Assembly (NCBI RefSeq): GCF_040712315.1
Contig: NC_134017.1
Location: forward strand, 10,508,001 to 10,572,000
Length of the DNA stretch: 64,000 nucleotides
Source: Castanea sativa
Taxonomy: Eukaryota; Streptophyta; Magnoliopsida; Fagales; Fagaceae
Direction: 5' to 3'
Shown here: positions 1 to 12,259 of the stretch, piece by piece
Layout: each line of letters begins with the position of its first letter
How positions within the stretch are numbered: position 1 is the first letter of the stretch
Position numbers and translations under genes: made by a program
The notes under the pieces: model-generated
What the model was told of the DNA's origin: nothing
The model's input: the letters and a program-made list of their open reading frames with translations, nothing else
Databases searched by the model: none

Positions 1-1020
1 GGCACTATGAGTACTGATAGACCAAAAACGTATTGACCCCTTGTGATTGATTAATTGATTAATTAGCCAAATTCAATTAATTAACCAATTTAATATGCAA
101 ACACATGGTAGCACAAACAAATCACCAATAAACTAAAGTGTAGCAGAAAATAAATTGTCACGGTGATTTGTTTACGAATGGGAAAAACTTATAAGGCAAA
201 AACTCCACCGGGTGATTTTAAGGTCACCACTCCCGAGAATCCATTATTATCACAACAAGTGGTTACAAGTAAAGGAATCTCAATACCTTCTACCAACCTA
301 CAGTTGAACTCTTACCCAATACCCAATTGGACTTGTTCTATAGTGACAATTTCTTTTTTTAATGCACGGCTCTCAGTACGTGATTAATCAATTGCGCGGA
401 TCCCAGTACGCGACTTCAATCACCAACTTGTGAAAGATGTTGGCTACAAAGTTCTTCAGTTCATTCTCACAATGAAAAATAAGAAGATGCTTGGTTATAA
501 AACCTTACGGTGTAAAGACACAGCAGCTTCTTTACAAAGAGATGAACTAGGGCAAACTTTGTTTCCGGTCACAAATTGCTTGAATAGACTTTGCTCAATA
601 CTTGTGCAACTTGTGTTACTGTTTACGGCCCTTAAAATAATCCTTTTATATGTCTAGGGTTGTGAGAGAAGAAGGCCCAAAGACATATCCACGGATTAGA
701 ATCAAAATAGTACTGAAAAACTGTTTTTCTTAAATCTCAATAGTTAAAGGTGTTGAGGTGCTGTCGAGCCACAGGGCTGAAACAGCTTCTTAAAGCTCGA
801 TAGATACAGCTGTCGAGTTTTAATGATAAGCACTTCTCAGCTTGTTTCTTGGACAGACTTGCATGACTTTAACACTTGATCTTGAAACCTTGTTTCTTGA
901 AGTATTAAAAACATCCTAGATCTACCCAATTACAAGTAAAGTGCATTTTGTCAAAAGATTAGCCAATTACATAAAAGAATAACATATGTTCATATTAAGT
1001 GAGCCACATATGTTCTAACA
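1..1020 (-). mobile_element. LTR of a Copia-like (SIRE-type) family, minus orientation
   Basis: Read on the minus strand this begins TGTTAGAACATATG (1020 downward), carries a TATA-like ACATATAAAAGG near 650, and ends near position 35. Related copies lie at about 30870-31829 and 53500-54157 (same orientation) and 55911-56320 (opposite). All share the start motif, a stretch with tcgag repeats, the promoter-like segment, and the block at about 200-240 on controlling 'accactccc'. No primer-binding site or internal coding region is visible next to it, so it is a solo or truncated LTR. The lineage is inferred from LTR length (about 1 kb) and layout. Short open frames inside it are not genes. Confidence 0.6.
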
Positions 1021-2690
1021 AGTACCTTTATTTAACTTAAGTCGGGGCAACCAATGGGTCAGTGGGTAGTCTTGAATGGACGCCCACAACGAACCAAAAA
1101 CAATTGGTGAAGCCCTAGGGGTAAAAGGGAGAAATCCCATTGAATTAGCTCACTATAAAAGGAGGTAGCCATGGATGAGAATGGGGGACCCGAATGGAGG
1201 AAGGAGATGGGAATAGGGGGAGACCCAGTAGAGGAAGCACCTAAGGGAAAAGACCCAAGTGAGAAAAAAAAAACCTATGGCAAGAAAGTAGAGCGAAAAC
1301 TAAGAGTAAAAAAAAATAGAACGGAGAGGAAGAAATAAAGTGGAAAAAAGAAGAGAGAAAACACGGCAGGAATAGGGGCATGCATCAATAGACCATCTTT
1401 TCCCTCCCTCTTAGCAAACTCACTCTTTGAAGTCTCCAAAAAATAATAGGTAGTAGCCATTTATGCCTATTCTCCAAAATGCACAATTTTGATGGCAAAA
1501 CCTTATGGCAGAAGCCTATGACAAGGTTGTTCAATTTGGGGTTTGGGTTCCTTCTTAGTTTACTTATTCTATGGGAAGATTCAATGATTGATTCCTATTG
1601 CAAATATATTTGATTTCACTCATTAAAACTTATATTTGCCGTATTTAGTCATCCGGCTGTAGCACGTTTTTATTATGTTTGTCGCATCAGTTGTTCTGCT
1701 GTGGTATTTTTACTTGTTGTACTAGTTATTCTGCTGTAACACCTTTTTTTTTTTTTTTTATTTTATTTACCGTGTTATCTTAACCTTTCCTGCCGAAACT
1801 TTCTTCTTTATTTGTTGCTACGTGTTTTAATTTTGACCCATTATCCTGCCATAAGTATACATATACATATATTTTGATTCTCACATTCTGTGCACCTGTA
1901 TAAATATATTTATGAATATGTTTATGTATATATTTGAGAATATGCTAACCCATGTAACCTAACGTTTGTTCGATTGGTATTTTCTTTGGGTTTTAGATTT
2001 ATTTATGTACAGGAAGTAGAAACGTATTTCCACGGTAAAAAATGAAGAGTCGTTCATATTACAGAAGGCTAAATTGCACGGCAGATAGCTTAACTACACA
2101 GCAGAAGGCTTTACTACGCAGCAAGAGGCTTCGATGCACGACAGATAGCTTTACTACACAGCAGGAGGCTTTACAGTAGAATGCTTTATTAACACAGCAG
2201 AAAGCTTTATTAACACAGCAGAAAACTTGACTGTACGGCAAACAACTTTATTAGCACGACAGAAAGCTTAATTTTACAGCAGACAGCTTTGTTGCACAGT
2301 AGAAGGTCTTACAGCAGGTAGCTTTAATGTACAGCAGACAGCTTTGTTGCACAGTAGAAGGTCTTACAGCAGGTAGCTTTAATGTACAACAGACAGCTTC
2401 TGCAGCAAACAGTTTTACTGCACGGCAGAAAATTTTACTGCATAGCAGAGAAGTTAGATTTGCGGCAGAAGCTGGAGAAAAGTTTTTTCTGCGGCAGAAA
2501 CAAGGAATAATCCCACTTTGCAGCGTCTTCCCTTGGGCTTGGACTCATCATTTGCGCATAACCGGACCAAGGAGGGTTGCTTTTGGACAGGTCCCAACTT
2601 CTTAATCCAGAAATCTTTGGGCCTAGTGCAACGGCAAGCGGCCCAGCCCAACTTTTGTAAAAAGGCCCACACAACATTTCAATGGAATTT
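1021..2690. repeat. Unclassified repeat-derived DNA containing a 20-bp minisatellite
   Basis: No gene is supported. The left part (1021-1470) is purine-rich with many short gga/aag blocks; 1740-1760 is a T run. The right part contains the minisatellite listed separately and ends in a 'ggcccagccc' / 'aaggcccacac' segment like those near LTR ends. It may be the LTR or untranslated region of a decayed retroelement, but no boundaries, primer-binding site or target duplication were found. Confidence 0.35.
2069..2480 (+). repeat. Degenerate minisatellite, about 20-bp unit, about 20 copies
   Basis: Successive units resemble gctttactacacagcagaag, most 20 bp, some shortened to about 15 bp. A 55-bp higher-order block (gctttgttgcacagtagaag plus the following two units) occurs twice in a row at about 2287-2341 and 2342-2396. 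Unit divergence suggests an old array with a recent local duplication. Open frames across it on either strand are products of the repeat. Confidence 0.8.
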
Positions 2691-5239
2691 GTACTCTTTT
2701 GGAAAAATTTTTATTTATTTTTATTATGTGTTTGTTTTAATATTGCATTTGTCACTAAATTGGTTACTCAATTATCTGCTATCTATTGATTTTGATGAAA
2801 AAAAAGTTTCAAGAAAAGTCTCTTATCATCCTTTTTATGAAATCAAAACTACCATAATTGGTAATGGCTTGGTAACATTTCAAAAGATAACTCATAAAAA
2901 TCATTATAGATATTGAAATATCAAGAAAAGAAGAATTGCATTTTATTACATTCTCTTTGGTTTGTACTATAAATCATTGTAATGGTTTTTGTATACATAA
3001 ACGAGGACACTCAAGTGTCAAAATTGGATAAGACAACATAATACTCAAGCAAGTTTTTTTGTCACAATACATGTTTCAAAGTTAAAAGAAGTTCAATCCA
3101 TAATGAATGCTTCAAAACCTTTTCTGGAAATATAGCTTGGCTGGATCTCTATGCTCTATCATCCTGCAACATTGAAAAACAAATTTCAATCAATACAGTA
3201 ACATCTTAGAAGACCAATCCTCAATTTACTTGAAAAAATCTTATATGATTCATTGTTTTCAAGTGAGATAGACCAACAATTTGATTGGAACTTGAAACAT
3301 AATTGCTATATATAAGCACTGTCCTAATGCCCCACACAACTGACAACCCAAATCTTTTGAAATCAGAACAGCCCTTGTTTAAAGCTTGGCTAAAAACATA
3401 TTGCAAATACCATGACAAAGGCAACCCAATAGAAGAAAAACTACATCTACCATAATTCAATAATTTATCTATAATTTACTGCAATTAGAGCAAAAGTTAG
3501 CCTAGCTGCTGTATACTTGAACAGATGCACCCCATCGGGTAGTTGCAACTTGAACCAACTAAGTGATGTAAGAATACTGCCAACTCATGGTCAAATTTGT
3601 AGTGGCAGCTGAAGCAACTAAGACAATGCATATCTCTGCAGTATTAACATCTGAAGAACTAAGGAGGCAATATTAACATGATAAATTCTAATATTAGATA
3701 GAAAAATATTCTATTTGCCAACAAATGGTATTTTCACAAACTTCACAATATCAGGTAGTTGAACAGGAATAATAGAAGAAACAGCCTGGTCTATGAGCAC
3801 ATCCTTGCACCTAATTTCGTCTTAAAAACATCTCCCGATTGCTATTTAGTCCCGTGCAAATACATGACATTCTCAAAGAGGATTCAGTATATCAATTGTG
3901 GGAGGAGATAACATATAGTCAAAGGTATTGCAAATGAATAAAACAAGTTAAATTATACTGACACTTTATACAAGATATGAGCAAAAGATTATCAACTCCT
4001 CGTCTTGCACACATCAAGACTTTATCAATTTTGAACAACTTCTAACTCAAAACTCAGCCCACTTTTACAATGAATAAATTACACTAATGAACTTGAAATT
4101 GATTACAGATAAATATCATGGAATAGGCCAACCAAAAAAACCTAACATATTCTTTAACTGATATTTAAATATAAAAAATGTCTTACTTAATATTGTCATA
4201 TTAGGCATTAAATTGTATCCTACTTAAAATTAATGAATTAATAATTTGGAAATTATTGATAATATTTTAATAGAAAAAATGTCATTGAACATTGATAAAC
4301 ATTTTATTTAGGTGACTTATAAATAATTTTTCTTTTTGAAATCAACTCATTATTTAGTTTTAGGGGAAAAAGAATAAAAGAAAGAAGGAAGAGTAAAAGT
4401 TGAATTATAGTGCCGCCTTAGTAATTCTTAGGTAAAAGATACGAATTAAAATTCTCCCATTTCATGATAAAGCTCATGTTCATGGAAATTACAATTCCTA
4501 AAAATTTGTTAGACAAACAACTTACATATTCTTAAATGGATAGACGAGTGACATGATTCTAGGGTTCATTATTGATATGGACTAAAAATTGACCAAGTGG
4601 GAGAGGTGCCACCTTTATTTATTTATTTTATTATTATTATTATTATTATTTTCAATCAAAAGCATATACGAAGCTCATAGCAAAGCTTTATTACTTTTTA
4701 CCGAATGAATAGAAAATTTTATTAATGGGCTTATATTGGGGCTTGAATTATTTATTGTCAGGGCTCAAGCCTTTATTTCGTGAGTTTGTTCATCAAAAAA
4801 GAATTGCTTGAGCTTGTATCGATTACAGCACAAGCCTCAAAGTACAGCTTGGCTTATTTCTTGATAAAAGAATATAAACTAGCAGTTTTAATCAAGTTGA
4901 GTCTGGGTTGTTCATGGAAAGCTCGGTTTATTTACTACTGAATGTTGTTGCAATATACCAAAATGCCAGCGTTTTAATTTCTTATTTGCAAATATGTTTT
5001 CTACAAGAAGACAATCAACAACAGAATATTAATTAAAGGGATATCATACAAAACCGCAAATTCCACACTAATCTTTGAACAAAGCAAAGAAACCGTGAAC
5101 TTTTTACAATTCAGAGGAAATGATGCTTGTTAAAGTCCAAACATTAAAAAAAAAAAAAAAAAAACAATTCATAGGATATGATGCTTGTTAATGTCCAAAC
5201 ATCTAAAATACTGAGAATTGAATGGTTTATTACAATCAC
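2691..5239. other. Gene-free AT-rich DNA
   Basis: No supported coding region. 4620-4650 holds a TTA/TAT run. 4730-4930 has scattered gcttgag/ctcaagc motifs in both orientations, of the kind seen in hAT subterminal regions, but no termini were found. 5110-5239 aligns with 59950-60045, downstream of the second PGG exon, so it belongs to the duplicated 3' flank of the ankyrin-PGG locus. Confidence 0.5.
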
Positions 5240-5242
5240 TAA

Positions 5243-5661
5243 TGGCCTGTTTGGATGTTTAAAAAAGGAGGGAGAGTAGAGTAGAGGGAAGGGGAGTAAT
5301 TCAATTACCTTGTTTGAGAGTTTTTTAAGGAAGGAGGGGGAGGGGTTTGGAGGGGTTTGAAGGGGTTTCAACTACCTCCAACCCCCTCATTTTTAATTCC
5401 CCCAAATTGGAGAGATTTGGAGGGAGAGTAGAGCACATAAAATTATTGATAAAGTAAATTACCTAATTTACCCTTATTATATTTATAAAATTACAATGTT
5501 AAAAACAATGGGAAGGGCTAATTACTCCCTTCCCCCTTACTAATTATAAAAACATCCAAACAAGGTGGAGGGTAATCATTCTCCTCTACTCTCCTCCCCA
5601 CTACTTCCCTCCCCTCTACTCCCCTCTACTCTCCTCCCTCTCTAAACTCCCAAACATGCCA
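5243..5661. mobile_element. Harbinger/Tourist-like MITE, 419 bp, TAA target duplication
   Basis: The ends are TGGCCTGTTTGG on the left and CCAAACATGCCA on the right, inverted copies matching at 11 of 12 bases. Both sides are flanked by TAA (5240-5242 and 5662-5664), the 3-bp target duplication typical of PIF/Harbinger MITEs. The interior is rich in ggaggg / ccctcc blocks in inverted arrangement and encodes nothing. The paralogous flank at about 60025-60050 runs through without the element, giving an approximate empty site. It sits about 100 bp beyond the stop codon of the ankyrin-PGG gene. Confidence 0.85.
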
Positions 5662-5765
5662 TAAGCTTCTATATAATTTGAGAAGTCTCACAAACTTTTA
5701 TTATTTGAGAAGTCTCTCGAGGTTGATCACCAAATGCACAAGGCATCCGGTATATTGGAAGTGAG

Positions 5766-6533
5766 CTAGTCTTTCTTCTGTTGAAATTCCTCCTGTCTAT
5801 CTTTGTTGCTTGGCTGAGACTCTTCATGCTTGTCTTTTTCCACTGGAAAAGACTTCTGCTTTTGGTCATCTACTTTATAATTAAAAGGTGCGGTATAATG
5901 AAGAATCAAAGGAATGACAACTTGACAAAGGCAATGGAATATAGGATGGCGAATCCCAAATGGGAAAAAAAGCACTATGCAGAGTACAGCTAAACAGGAA
6001 AGGTAGAGAATTCCCATGACCAAAACAAGAACTGCAAGCCAAGAAATATTGCTGACGATTAAATATGTAGCGGACATGAATGCCAAGGACATTTGGAAGA
6101 TAGCTACTCCCACTAGTAAGACGGCGTTAGCAGTGGCAGAAAATGCGATGTCTCTGGCGACAAGTGGCCCTAGGAGGAGGATAGCCCCCGTCATGGAGAA
6201 ATACATGGCTATGGAATCACAGACAATGAAAACCTGGAACGCCCTTTTTTTCCCTAACGTTGCCAGCCCTGGGATTGCAGGTACCTTATTGGAGCTATTA
6301 AAACCACCCGACATAGTTAAGCCACCATTATCAGAGCTATTGAAACCACCCGGCACAGTTAAGCCAGCGGCAAAGGTCACCGTAGCCACTAGCACTGCTA
6401 TCACCGACATTAAGTCGACCGGGCCCTTAATTCTCTCCAAGTTTGGTGTCTGTTTTGCTCGTAGCAACGAAGCCTTCACTCCCTTTTCACTCCAGGGTGT
6501 GCCAGCTGACCGTAAGGCCCAAATTGTTGTTAT
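5766..6533 (-). CDS. Ankyrin-PGG protein, exon 3 (PGG domain and membrane segments)
   Basis: C-terminal exon of 255 codons. The acceptor ccatgcag lies just upstream at 6534-6541, and codon phase 0 matches the exon 2 donor. The protein starts ITTIWALRSAGTPWSEKG, then the PGG domain with VIAVLVATVTFAAG and VPGGF, followed by about four hydrophobic membrane segments (FQVFIVCDSIAMYFSMTGAI, the AVLLVGVAIF region, ISWLAVLVLVMGILYL, and CLAVLCIVLFFPFG). The tail is hydrophilic (KDKHEESQPSNKDRQEE). The family includes ACD6/ITN1-type proteins of plasma or endomembranes in defence and stress signalling; the role here is inferred from family only. A short VPGGF-like block is duplicated (GGFNSSDNGGLTMSGGFNSS), absent from the paralog at 60253-60855. 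Confidence 0.85.
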   Translation of the reverse strand: MTTIWALRSAGTPWSEKGVKASLLRAKQTPNLERIKGPVDLMSVIAVLVATVTFAAGLTVPGGFNSSDNGGLTMSGGFNSSNKVPAIPGLATLGKKRAFQVFIVCDSIAMYFSMTGAILLLGPLVARDIAFSATANAVLLVGVAIFQMSLAFMSATYLIVSNISWLAVLVLVMGILYLSCLAVLCIVLFFPFGIRHPIFHCLCQVVIPLILHYTAPFNYKVDDQKQKSFPVEKDKHEESQPSNKDRQEEFQQKKD

Positions 6534-8019
6534 CTGCATGGAAATTTGAAGACTTAAAATGTAAGAATCGGCACGAATAACAGAAGAATGTTCTTAATTT
6601 ATACATACAAAATGTTTAGGGAGACAATTTTTCTCACAAGTTTTGTTCACAACAATTACTAAGCTGCTAAACTGTGTACAATAAACAATTAAGTGGTATT
6701 AATAGTTGAACCATATCAGAATCAACAAAAACTTGTAAATTCAATGATTGTAAAAAATATTATAAAAAATATCGCGTAAGCATTACTCTCTAGGCAAATA
6801 TACCCAGCACATATTCAGGCCAACTCCTTTTAATGCAATACTTATCTCACAACATCAATTCCCTCTTTTTATGTTCATTTCTTTCATTTTTATTTTTTAA
6901 GATATGATAATATGAATATATGGTATCATATCCATCATAATGGTTATTTACCATCGGGTCAATACATTAATGGATTTTTTTTTTAATATATGTGAGTTTT
7001 GATCCGAAATCCTTTAAAATAAGATATTTTGACAGTTAACTTTGAACACACAATTCTTTAATACTCTTTAATAATAGGTAAGGCCTGTATTCCCGAACAT
7101 TTTCAATTTTTATTACAAGTATGCCATTCTTATCTCATAACATTAATTGAATTAGTAAAGTGTCTTTTTATTGACTAAAAATCCTTTTATTCAAATTCCA
7201 TCTATACTAAAAGTCAATTAGTGTTTTGGTATAATAATAAAAAAAAAAAATCATTATGGAACAAATGTTGTATGTTTAAATCCTATCATATTTATATGTG
7301 TGTGTGTCATATACTATACTATATAATAAAATTGGGTTCTAGAAGTCATGTTTATGCCAAGTGGTTGTATTTTCTTTGCAACAATACTTTTATTAATTAT
7401 TATTAGTTTACCGCATTCGATCATATCAATTTTGAAAGATTGCTACTAACACCCTATAAATTAATTGGATCCCAATTATCCAATTTTACAACTTAATCAC
7501 TTTTACCCTCAACTAAAAATCAATACCCAATATAAGTGATTAACCAATTTCCATTGCATGCATATTCAAATAGCAATAAATGAATATAAACAATATAAAG
7601 TGAGGAATAAAAAGAGCAAACAAAAGATATCGAGAGGTAATGGGAGCCCCCGGAAAGAAAACCTCTTCACGGCACCACCGTCGAATCTCTACTAATGAAT
7701 AGTTGTAGTACGTGATTGAATAAAGACCATCCAAGCCTAAATCTCCCATAGTACTTGAGCCCTCTAAGCTCCAGCTACCTATCGACTTCTCGAAGTCCTT
7801 TACATAGTATCGAATTCCACGCGCTAAGCGGCCAACAAGAAGCCACCAAGAGCTCTTGGATTTTTAGTGTTGCTCCAAATGCTTTCTAGCACCAACCATC
7901 TCTATCATGCTTAGATAAGGTGTAGGTAGTGATGATTAAACTCTCTTCTCTTAGATTTGGAAATGGTGTGAGGGAAGGAGAAGAGAGAAAACAATAAGTA
8001 TTTGGTTCTCTAAAAGGAA

Positions 8020-8022
<3 letters not shown>

Positions 8023-8057
<35 letters not shown>
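8023..8057. repeat. (TC)n microsatellite
   Basis: Uninterrupted TC dinucleotide run of about 35 bp inside the large intron. Confidence 0.95.
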
Positions 8058-8060
<3 letters not shown>

Positions 8061-8112
8061 GCAATCTCAAAGTTGCATTCTATCTCTCTCAGGTTTTATG
8101 TGAAGGAAAAAG

Positions 8113-8136
8113 ATATATATATATATATATATGTGT

Positions 8137-8177
<41 letters not shown>
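8113..8177. repeat. Compound (AT)n(GT)n microsatellite
   Basis: About 20 bp of AT followed by about 45 bp of GT with one AT interruption. Likely polymorphic. Confidence 0.95.
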
Positions 8178-8179
<2 letters not shown>

Positions 8180-9039
8180 GAGTGAGTTAGCCAAAGGATA
8201 AGAGTGAAAGGCTAGAACTCTATCCTCGAGCAAGTCACAACCACTACTAGGTCACGACTTGCATAAATAAATATCATTAATTTATGAGAATAAAATATGC
8301 TTCAGAATGTCATCTATATAGTATAATTTCATCTCGAAATATAGAGGACATATGAATTATGGAATCGAAAATGAACAAACCTTAATTATCTCAAAATGTG
8401 AGATTGTTTAACCTTTTATAAGGTTATGAATCCTAAGATGACTAAGTTAGGATCAAGAGCTATAACCTTAAGCTTCTAGTAGTTATCAATGGAGAAAGAT
8501 GAATGAAGATGAATTAAGGTGGTTACTTTGAGGGAACCAGTCCTCCTAAAGAAGAAAGAGATAGAGATAAGAAATTGGAAGTAAAAAAAACATTGGTAAT
8601 TTTAGTTATACTTTTTTTTTTTCAATTATAATTTCAGGTATACTTTCAATATTCAATACAACTCTCTTTACACCCGTCCATTTGTTGGTAGTTACATTCA
8701 ATTATTAACAACTTCCTACTAACTAACATAAATACCTTACAACTGCCATATTTCAACTACCTAACAAATCACTATTACACTACACTAATGCTCCCAACAG
8801 CTTGTACATAGATTTTTAACGTAATTTTCCCCATTTAAAACATCTTGCCCATAAGGTAAGGAAATGTGATTTGCAGTTACTACAATGACTCCTAGGTGGC
8901 ATCCTTGGGTGCAGTTCCAATCCATTGTACCAAAACTTCACTTATTGTCCTTATTCTTAACTTCTTAGTTCTAGTATGCAACACAGCTACTAATTCTGGC
9001 ATTAATTGTCCAATTTCATCAAGAGATGGAAGAGTAGGA

Positions 9040-10125
9040 ATTGGAGATACATACTAATTTGACTTCAGTTTTAGATAAGATACATGAAAAACAGGATGGA
9101 TCTTGCTATCAAAAGGAAGATCCAATTTATAAGCCACCTCCTCCACTCTTTGAAGAACTTGAAAAGGTCCATAAAATCTGGGAGATAACTTCCATTTCCC
9201 TTTATAAGACAAGGATTTCTTCTTATAAGGCTGCAGCCTTGAATACACCCAATCCCCTCACCTGAAATGACCTCTCAAACCTATGCTTATCAGCCTGGAG
9301 TTTCATACTTTCATGTGCAAGAGATAAATTGGCCTTAAGGGAAGCCAAAAGTTCGTCCCTAACTAAGAAGAGAATCAACTACCTCCACTCATGTAGTACC
9401 AAGATTATTGTTATGTAGCTTTTGGGAGGAGTGACCATATAATGCTTCAAAAGGAGTGACTTTAAAGGGCTATGAGAAAATTGGTATTGAGCCAAAATTC
9501 AGCAAAGAGAAGCCACTCAACCCACCCATGAGGTTTATCTCCAACAAAGGCTCTCAAATATTATTCCACACTCTTGTTCACAATCTCAATTTGACTATTA
9601 AACTTAGGGTGGTAGGCTTTTGACATAGATAAATCCACACCTTGCAGTTTGAATAATTTAGACCAAAAAATATAAGTGAAAGTGGCATCCCTATCATTGA
9701 CTACGGTAGTTGGAAGGCAATGAAGCAACCTTAGAAGTTGTGTAAGGATGATTTGAAGGAGAAAAGTGCACATACTTTGTCAACTTGTCTACAACCGCCA
9801 AAATCACCTCGGAACCATGAGACTTGGGCAATCCTTCCACAAAATCAAGACTCACAACAAACCAAGGCTTAGTTGGAATGGCTAATGGGTGCAATAACCT
9901 AGCTGCAGCTAAATTTCAGATTTAATCATTTGACAAACATCACATTCTATGATAAACTTCCTAAGGTCAACCTTCACACCCTTCAAATAGAATTCCTGCT
10001 TAGCTTTCTTAAAAGATTTTAAATAACCAAAATGTCTAGCAATGGAACTAATATGCACATGAGCAAGGACTAATGGTTTAAGAGCACAATGAGAACCTAA
10101 ATAGAATCTACCCTTGTACAAAAGA
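9040..10125 (-). pseudogene. Gypsy integrase, broken
   Basis: Minus-strand pieces at 10121-9909 (zinc-binding region, with HFGYLKSFKKAKQEFYLKG and CDVCQ), 9894-9694 (core start, SLDFVEGLPKSHG and VVDKLTKYVHF), 9773-9561 (VVNDRDATFTYIFW, then AYHPKFNSQ) and 9248-9054 (C-terminal segment). The zinc region keeps CxxC, and the core keeps the first two acidic positions in the D/D/E pattern. At least two frameshifts separate the pieces. Confidence 0.8.
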
Positions 10126-10449
10126 AAACCATTTTGCCGAAAAGACCTTTTGGGAGCATTAACCCCTAAGTGAATGGACTAAAATAACTCCTAAATTTTT
10201 TCATCACCTTGATAACTAACTTTGATCCAACCAAGTGGAGTCAAGGAAGAAAAATAAAACAATCAACTGGACTTGCAACCTTCCTGCAATAAACTGGAAT
10301 CAAGAGAGAAAGAATGAGGTGCAATGCCCTATAGACTAGGATCAAGTTTTCTAGAGCGAGCGAGCATCAACAACCTTATTCTCAATGCTTTTTTTTACTC
10401 CACCACAAAGGTGTACCCATTTGCCTAGTCATCCACTTTTGTTGTGCAG

Positions 10450-10850
10450 GAGTGCCAATTCTTTGCTCCTACAAAAATTTTAAACTTTGGTGATTAGTAC
10501 TAACCACACAAGGTTTTTGTAAGAAATATGGCCTTCAATCTTTTACTGCAACAACCAAAGCTAATAATTCCTTCTTGTAGGTTGACAAATGAAGACTCTT
10601 ACCTTTCAAAGTTTGATTGTGGAAGGCTATGGGCCTCTTATATTACATCAAAACAGCTCTAAACCCCAAACCAAATGCATTACACTCAATGATGAATAGC
10701 AATGTAAAATCTGGTAAGGTAAAGACATGTGGTGTAAAGACTGCTTCCTTTAGCTTGTGGAAACCAACCAACTTTAGCATCCTAATGAAAGGATTCATTT
10801 TTAATTAAGTTAGTAAGTGGTTGGGCAAATAACTATAACCCTAAATGAAT
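10450..10850 (-). pseudogene. Gypsy RNase H, broken
   Basis: The minus strand near 10590-10490 reads YKKELLALVVAVKD, a stop, then RPYFLQKPCVVSTNHQSL, matching the conserved E-L-L-A and T-D-H-Q-S-L blocks of Gypsy RNase H. The aspartate of the TDHQ block is asparagine here. Surrounding sequence is heavily frameshifted. Confidence 0.65.
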
Positions 10851-10858
10851 TTTCTGTT

Positions 10859-11640
10859 TTACCTAGACAAGCCTAAGAAACCCCTTAAAGTTTTGACAAA
10901 TGTTAGGATAGGCCATTGCTGTATAGCAACTATCTTATTAGGATTTGCTTTAACACTCTCCCTAGAAATAATGTGGCCCAAATACTGCATTTCACCACAA
11001 CCAAATACACACTTCGATTGTTTAGCATAAAGTTGGTGTTTAAGAAGCACTTCTAATACAACCCTTAAATGAATCACATGATCAATTAGATTCTTGCTAA
11101 AGGCCAAAAAAAAAAAAAAACCCAACACAAAAGCCCTTAAAAATGGTTTGAACACATAATTTATCAAAGCTTGACATATAGAAGTAGCATGTGTTAAACC
11201 AAAAGACATTACCAAAAACTCATAATACTCTTCATGAGTCCTAAAGGCAGTCTTTGGAATACTAGTTTCAATCATTCGAATATCATGGTAACAAGATTTG
11301 AGATTCAACTTAGAAAATAGAGTAGCCTTACCAACTCATCCAATAATTCATCAACAACAGGTACATGAAATTTATCTTTAATTGTAGCCTTATTTAAAAC
11401 CCTATAATCAATATATATATCCTCCAACTTCCATCTTCATTTCTAACTAACAACACATGGCATGAGAATGGGCTTTGGCTTGGCCTAATGAATCCTACTT
11501 CAGACAATTTTTTAACAATTTTTTCAATCTCAGACTTTTGATAATAAGGATACCTATAGGGTCTTTTACAGATTGGCTTGACTCCTTCCTTCAAGAGAAT
11601 GTTGTGCTCATGACCTTTGAAAGGAGGCAAGCCCATTGGA
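10859..11640 (-). pseudogene. Gypsy reverse transcriptase, broken
   Basis: The N-terminal part (11636-11394) reads GHEHNILLKEGVKPICKRPY and [20 protein letters not shown]. The central part (11308-10859) reads SCYHDIRMIE, YYEFLVMSFGLTHAT, QSKCVFGCGEMQYLGHIISR and AIQQWP. The expected YVDD catalytic box is destroyed where an A/T homopolymer (about 11107-11120) encodes a phenylalanine run. The two parts are in different frames. Confidence 0.85.
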
Positions 11641-12029
11641 ACCTAAAAAACTTTGGCGTCACTCAAACATGCAGGAAGTTGATCTAGAGTGGAAATAGTA
11701 GAGGCAGTAGGCTAGATTTGTAGAATAAAAGCTTTCCTAGTAGAGCCTTTAAACAGCTGCTCACCAGCCAATATAGAAGTACCTAACTACATCAAACGAT
11801 GTAACATCATAAGCTTTTGCAGATACTAGAATTTCATTGTTAACAACTTGAAATCCCATAAAATTTCACCAAAGGTACTTAACCAATTGGTTCCCAAGAC
11901 CACATTATAGCCCCCTAAAGAGAGCACATTGAGATAAACTACATAGATGTAAGCTTCAAAATACACAACCATTGTTCAAATAGCCTCACCATTGGCCACC
12001 TTTACTTCCAAAATTCTAGAGGTATAAAC

Positions 12030-12135
12030 CTTCAATTTCAACTTCAACACCAAAGCAAGGTCAATGAAATTGTGTGTACTCCCTGAATCAATAAAAGAGA
12101 CTATTCCCAAATCTTTGATTCTATAGAGACCCTCA
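12030..12135 (-). pseudogene. Gypsy aspartic protease remnant
   Basis: The minus strand reads SFIDSGSTHNFIDLALVLK, containing the D-S-G-S active-site motif of retroelement proteases. Only a short open stretch survives. Confidence 0.7.
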
Positions 12136-12259
12136 TAGTATTAGGGGAAGGACTACCCACTAAAGCCTAGAGATTAATATCTGCTTCCCCATGATTGTGC
12201 TCCAAATTCTAATCATCAGGAACTTCCACTACAGCCTCATCCAACTACACTATACCTTT

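Larger units (their letters stand above)
6760..8800. other. Intronic AT-rich and repeat-like DNA
   Basis: No coding region. 7540-7900 has a less AT-rich block with short direct repeats resembling the untranslated part of a plant LTR, unclassified. On the minus strand 8530-8800 runs from TGTTGGGAGC to GGTTCCCTCA and could be a 3' LTR of the neighbouring minus-strand Gypsy element, but no polypurine tract or second LTR supports this. Confidence 0.35.

Noticed and set aside
2327..2916. Open frames around the minisatellite and 2.5-2.9 kb
   Set aside because: Products of the 20-bp repeat and AT-rich DNA with no domain or conserved partner.
5781..6549. Plus-strand frames over the PGG exon
   Set aside because: The minus strand carries the conserved PGG protein, and the paralog conserves that frame.
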